64,000 nt of DNA from Ovoidimarina sp050299695 (lineage in GTDB: Bacteria > Pseudomonadota > Alphaproteobacteria > Rhodobacterales > Rhodobacteraceae). A program made the position numbers and the translations under genes. The stretch is taken from assembly GCA_050299695.1 (NCBI GenBank), contig JBNKWI010000006.1, positions 6,387 to 70,386 on the forward strand, written 5' to 3'. The notes below the pieces were generated by a model that searched no databases, had not been told where the DNA came from, and saw only the letters and a list, made by a program, of their open reading frames with translations. Shown one piece after another: positions 62,600 through 64,000 of this stretch; position 1 is the stretch's first letter, and every line of letters starts with the position of its first letter.

Positions 62600-63931
62600 A
62601 TGGCGTTCTTTTCGAAACTGAAGGAGCGGCTTTTCAAGTCGTCTTCGAAGCTCGAGGAGGGACTCGACGCGATCGTCGCCGACGGGGGCGCGCTCGAAGC
62701 CGCCGATCCGGAGGTAGCGCCGGACATCCCCGCGCCCACGCCAGAGCCGGCCCCGGAGCCAGCGCCCGCGCCCGAGCCGGAACCCCAGCCGGTGCCGCCG
62801 GAACCGGAGCCCGTGCCGGAGCCGGAACCTGCCCCGGTGCCGGCCCCCGACACGCCCGCGCCCGCGCCGGACATTCCGGTGCCGCCCGAACCGGCGCCCG
62901 AGCACGAGCCCTTCGGCATTCCCGACCGGTCAGACCCGCTGCCCGAGGCGCCGCCCCTGGAGGTGCCCGACGGCGACATGCCCGAATTCGACATGCCCGA
63001 CCTGCCGGCCGGCACGCCGGTCGCCGAGGCCACGGCACGGCGGCCCGGCTTCTTCGGGCGCATGTTCGGACGGGCGGACCGGGCGGCGCCCGAGATGCGC
63101 CGGGTGCTGGACGACGAGATGCTGGAAAGCCTGGAGGAGCTGCTGATCGCCTCCGACATGGGGGTCGACACCGCGCTCCGGGTGACCGCGAACATCGCCG
63201 AGGGGCGGATGGGTCGGAAGCTCTCGACCCGCGAGATCAAGGGGATCCTCGGCGCCGAGATCGCGCGGATCATGGAGCCGGTGGCCCGGCCGATGCCGGT
63301 CTACGCGAAGCGGCCGCAGGTTGTGCTTGTCGTCGGCGTGAACGGCTCGGGCAAGACCACGACGATCGGCAAGCTCGCGAGCCAGTTCCGCGCGGCGGGC
63401 AAGAGCGTGGTGATCGCCGCGGGCGACACGTTCCGGGCGGCGGCGGTCGAGCAGTTGCAGATCTGGGGCGAACGGGCCGGGGTGCCGGTGATGACCGCGC
63501 CCGAGGGTTCGGACCCGGCGAGTCTCGCCTTCGACGCGATGACCCGTGCCGAACGGGAGGGCGCCGACCTCCTGATGATCGACACCGCGGGCCGCCTCCA
63601 GAACCGTCAGGACCTGATGGAGGAGCTCGCCAAGATCGTCCGGGTGATCCGCAAGAAGGATCCCGACGCGCCGCACAACACGCTCCTGGTGCTGGACGCG
63701 ACGACCGGGCAGAACGCGCTGTCCCAGGTCGAGATCTTCCGCAGGATCGCCGACGTCTCGGGCCTCGTCATGACCAAGCTGGACGGCACAGCCAAGGGCG
63801 GCGTCCTCGTCGCGCTGGCCGACAGGTTCGGCCTGCCGATCCACGCGATCGGCGTGGGCGAGCAGATCGACGACCTCGCGCCCTTCGACCCCGAAGATTT
63901 CGCCCGCGCGCTCACCGGGGCCGATGCCTGA
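62600..63931 (+). CDS. ftsY: Signal recognition particle receptor FtsY
   Basis: The 443-residue GTPase has an N-terminal acidic Pro/Glu/Ala-rich region (residues about 40-120, mostly PEPxP repeats), an N domain (about 160-230) and a G domain: GVNGSGKTTTIGKLAS near 247, DTAGR near 327, TKLDGTAKGG near 391. It docks SRP-ribosome complexes at the membrane. ATG at 62600 has GAGGGAGA upstream. Confidence 0.96.
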   Translation: MAFFSKLKERLFKSSSKLEEGLDAIVADGGALEAADPEVAPDIPAPTPEPAPEPAPAPEPEPQPVPPEPEPVPEPEPAPVPAPDTPAPAPDIPVPPEPAPEHEPFGIPDRSDPLPEAPPLEVPDGDMPEFDMPDLPAGTPVAEATARRPGFFGRMFGRADRAAPEMRRVLDDEMLESLEELLIASDMGVDTALRVTANIAEGRMGRKLSTREIKGILGAEIARIMEPVARPMPVYAKRPQVVLVVGVNGSGKTTTIGKLASQFRAAGKSVVIAAGDTFRAAAVEQLQIWGERAGVPVMTAPEGSDPASLAFDAMTRAEREGADLLMIDTAGRLQNRQDLMEELAKIVRVIRKKDPDAPHNTLLVLDATTGQNALSQVEIFRRIADVSGLVMTKLDGTAKGGVLVALADRFGLPIHAIGVGEQIDDLAPFDPEDFARALTGADA

Positions 63932-63960
63932 CGCATTGACCGTTTTCCCCCGACGCAGCG

Positions 63961-63996
63961 CCCCTCTCCCCCATCCCCGCTCCCGAGGGAGAGGGG
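63961..63996 (+). terminator. Inverted repeat after ftsY
   Basis: CCCCTCTCCC and GGGAGAGGGG form a perfect 10-bp stem with a 16-nt loop, 30 bp after ftsY. The window ends before any T run could be seen. Similar palindromes are common intergenic repeats in proteobacteria. Confidence 0.45.
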
Positions 63997-64000
63997 AGGC

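Overview
The window reads as chromosomal DNA of a high-GC alphaproteobacterium, most likely a Rhodobacteraceae (Roseobacter-group) species. The signs are a complete aa3-type cytochrome oxidase assembly operon, a Tad/Flp pilus locus with short Flp pilins ending in a DWVVLTAAI-type core, VPLPA-CTERM-like sorting tails, an LdtR-type MarR regulator, a DksA/TraR zinc-finger protein, and a full CtrA box (TTAA-N7-TTAA) in front of dprA. Taxonomy is inferred from gene content only. No tRNA, rRNA, CRISPR array, prophage or complete insertion sequence was seen.

Layout. 1-5.7 kb: a ligase-associated DEXH helicase (cut by the window edge), a small beta-rich protein, an AAA ATPase and a multi-pass membrane protein. 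5.7-16.2 kb: a minus-strand Tad pilus locus read from two flp pilins through cpaB, cpaC, a small lipoprotein, cpaE, cpaF, tadB, tadC and two TPR lipoproteins to the prepilin peptidase cpaA, with hairpin terminators after the pilins and inside the locus. 16.6-20.5 kb: a lytic transglycosylase, then an overlapping three-gene set (UPF0104-type flippase, DprE1-like oxidase, DprE2-like reductase). 20.6-27.1 kb: a GNAT, 3-oxoacid CoA-transferase (scoAB) with an 11-bp triple repeat in its leader, a frameshifted LuxR-type regulator, and a membrane-anchored sugar dehydrogenase fused to cytochrome c. 27.2-35.1 kb: a repeat cluster, then GNAT, M16 peptidase, thrC, SURF1, coxC, ctaG, a 61-aa membrane protein, ctaB and coxB, all on the minus strand.

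35.3-41.6 kb (plus strand): tldD, a small membrane protein, dprA with a CtrA box and a 20-C tract in its 5' coding region, topA and a DksA-like protein. 41.8-48.4 kb is the most plastic part: two VPLPA-CTERM-type proteins, a permease, a saccharopine-dehydrogenase-like gene, an internally deleted metallo-hydrolase, a second frameshifted metallo-hydrolase, and two orphan genes of lower GC. 48.5-54 kb: a FAD-linked 2-hydroxyacid dehydrogenase, then a minus-strand salvage operon (mtnP, NAD-epimerase/DoxX fusion, DUF2269, apt, DUF1444). 54.2-64 kb: small enzymes, a caspase-like protein with Sel1 repeats paired with a small glycine-tailed lipoprotein, an aspartate-type aminotransferase, an XRE regulator overlapping sdhE, ldtR and ftsY.

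The most interesting signals are: dprA control (perfect CtrA box plus a homopolymer flanked by start codons in two frames); the decaprenylphosphoryl-arabinose-like operon outside Actinobacteria; two families of intergenic repeats, one with covarying hairpin arms; the GTAC-containing triple repeat upstream of scoA; and two tandem perfect hairpins between the sugar dehydrogenase and the gene before it. Two genes carry single-base frameshifts that would each be repaired by one added base, so real decay and assembly error both need to be considered.
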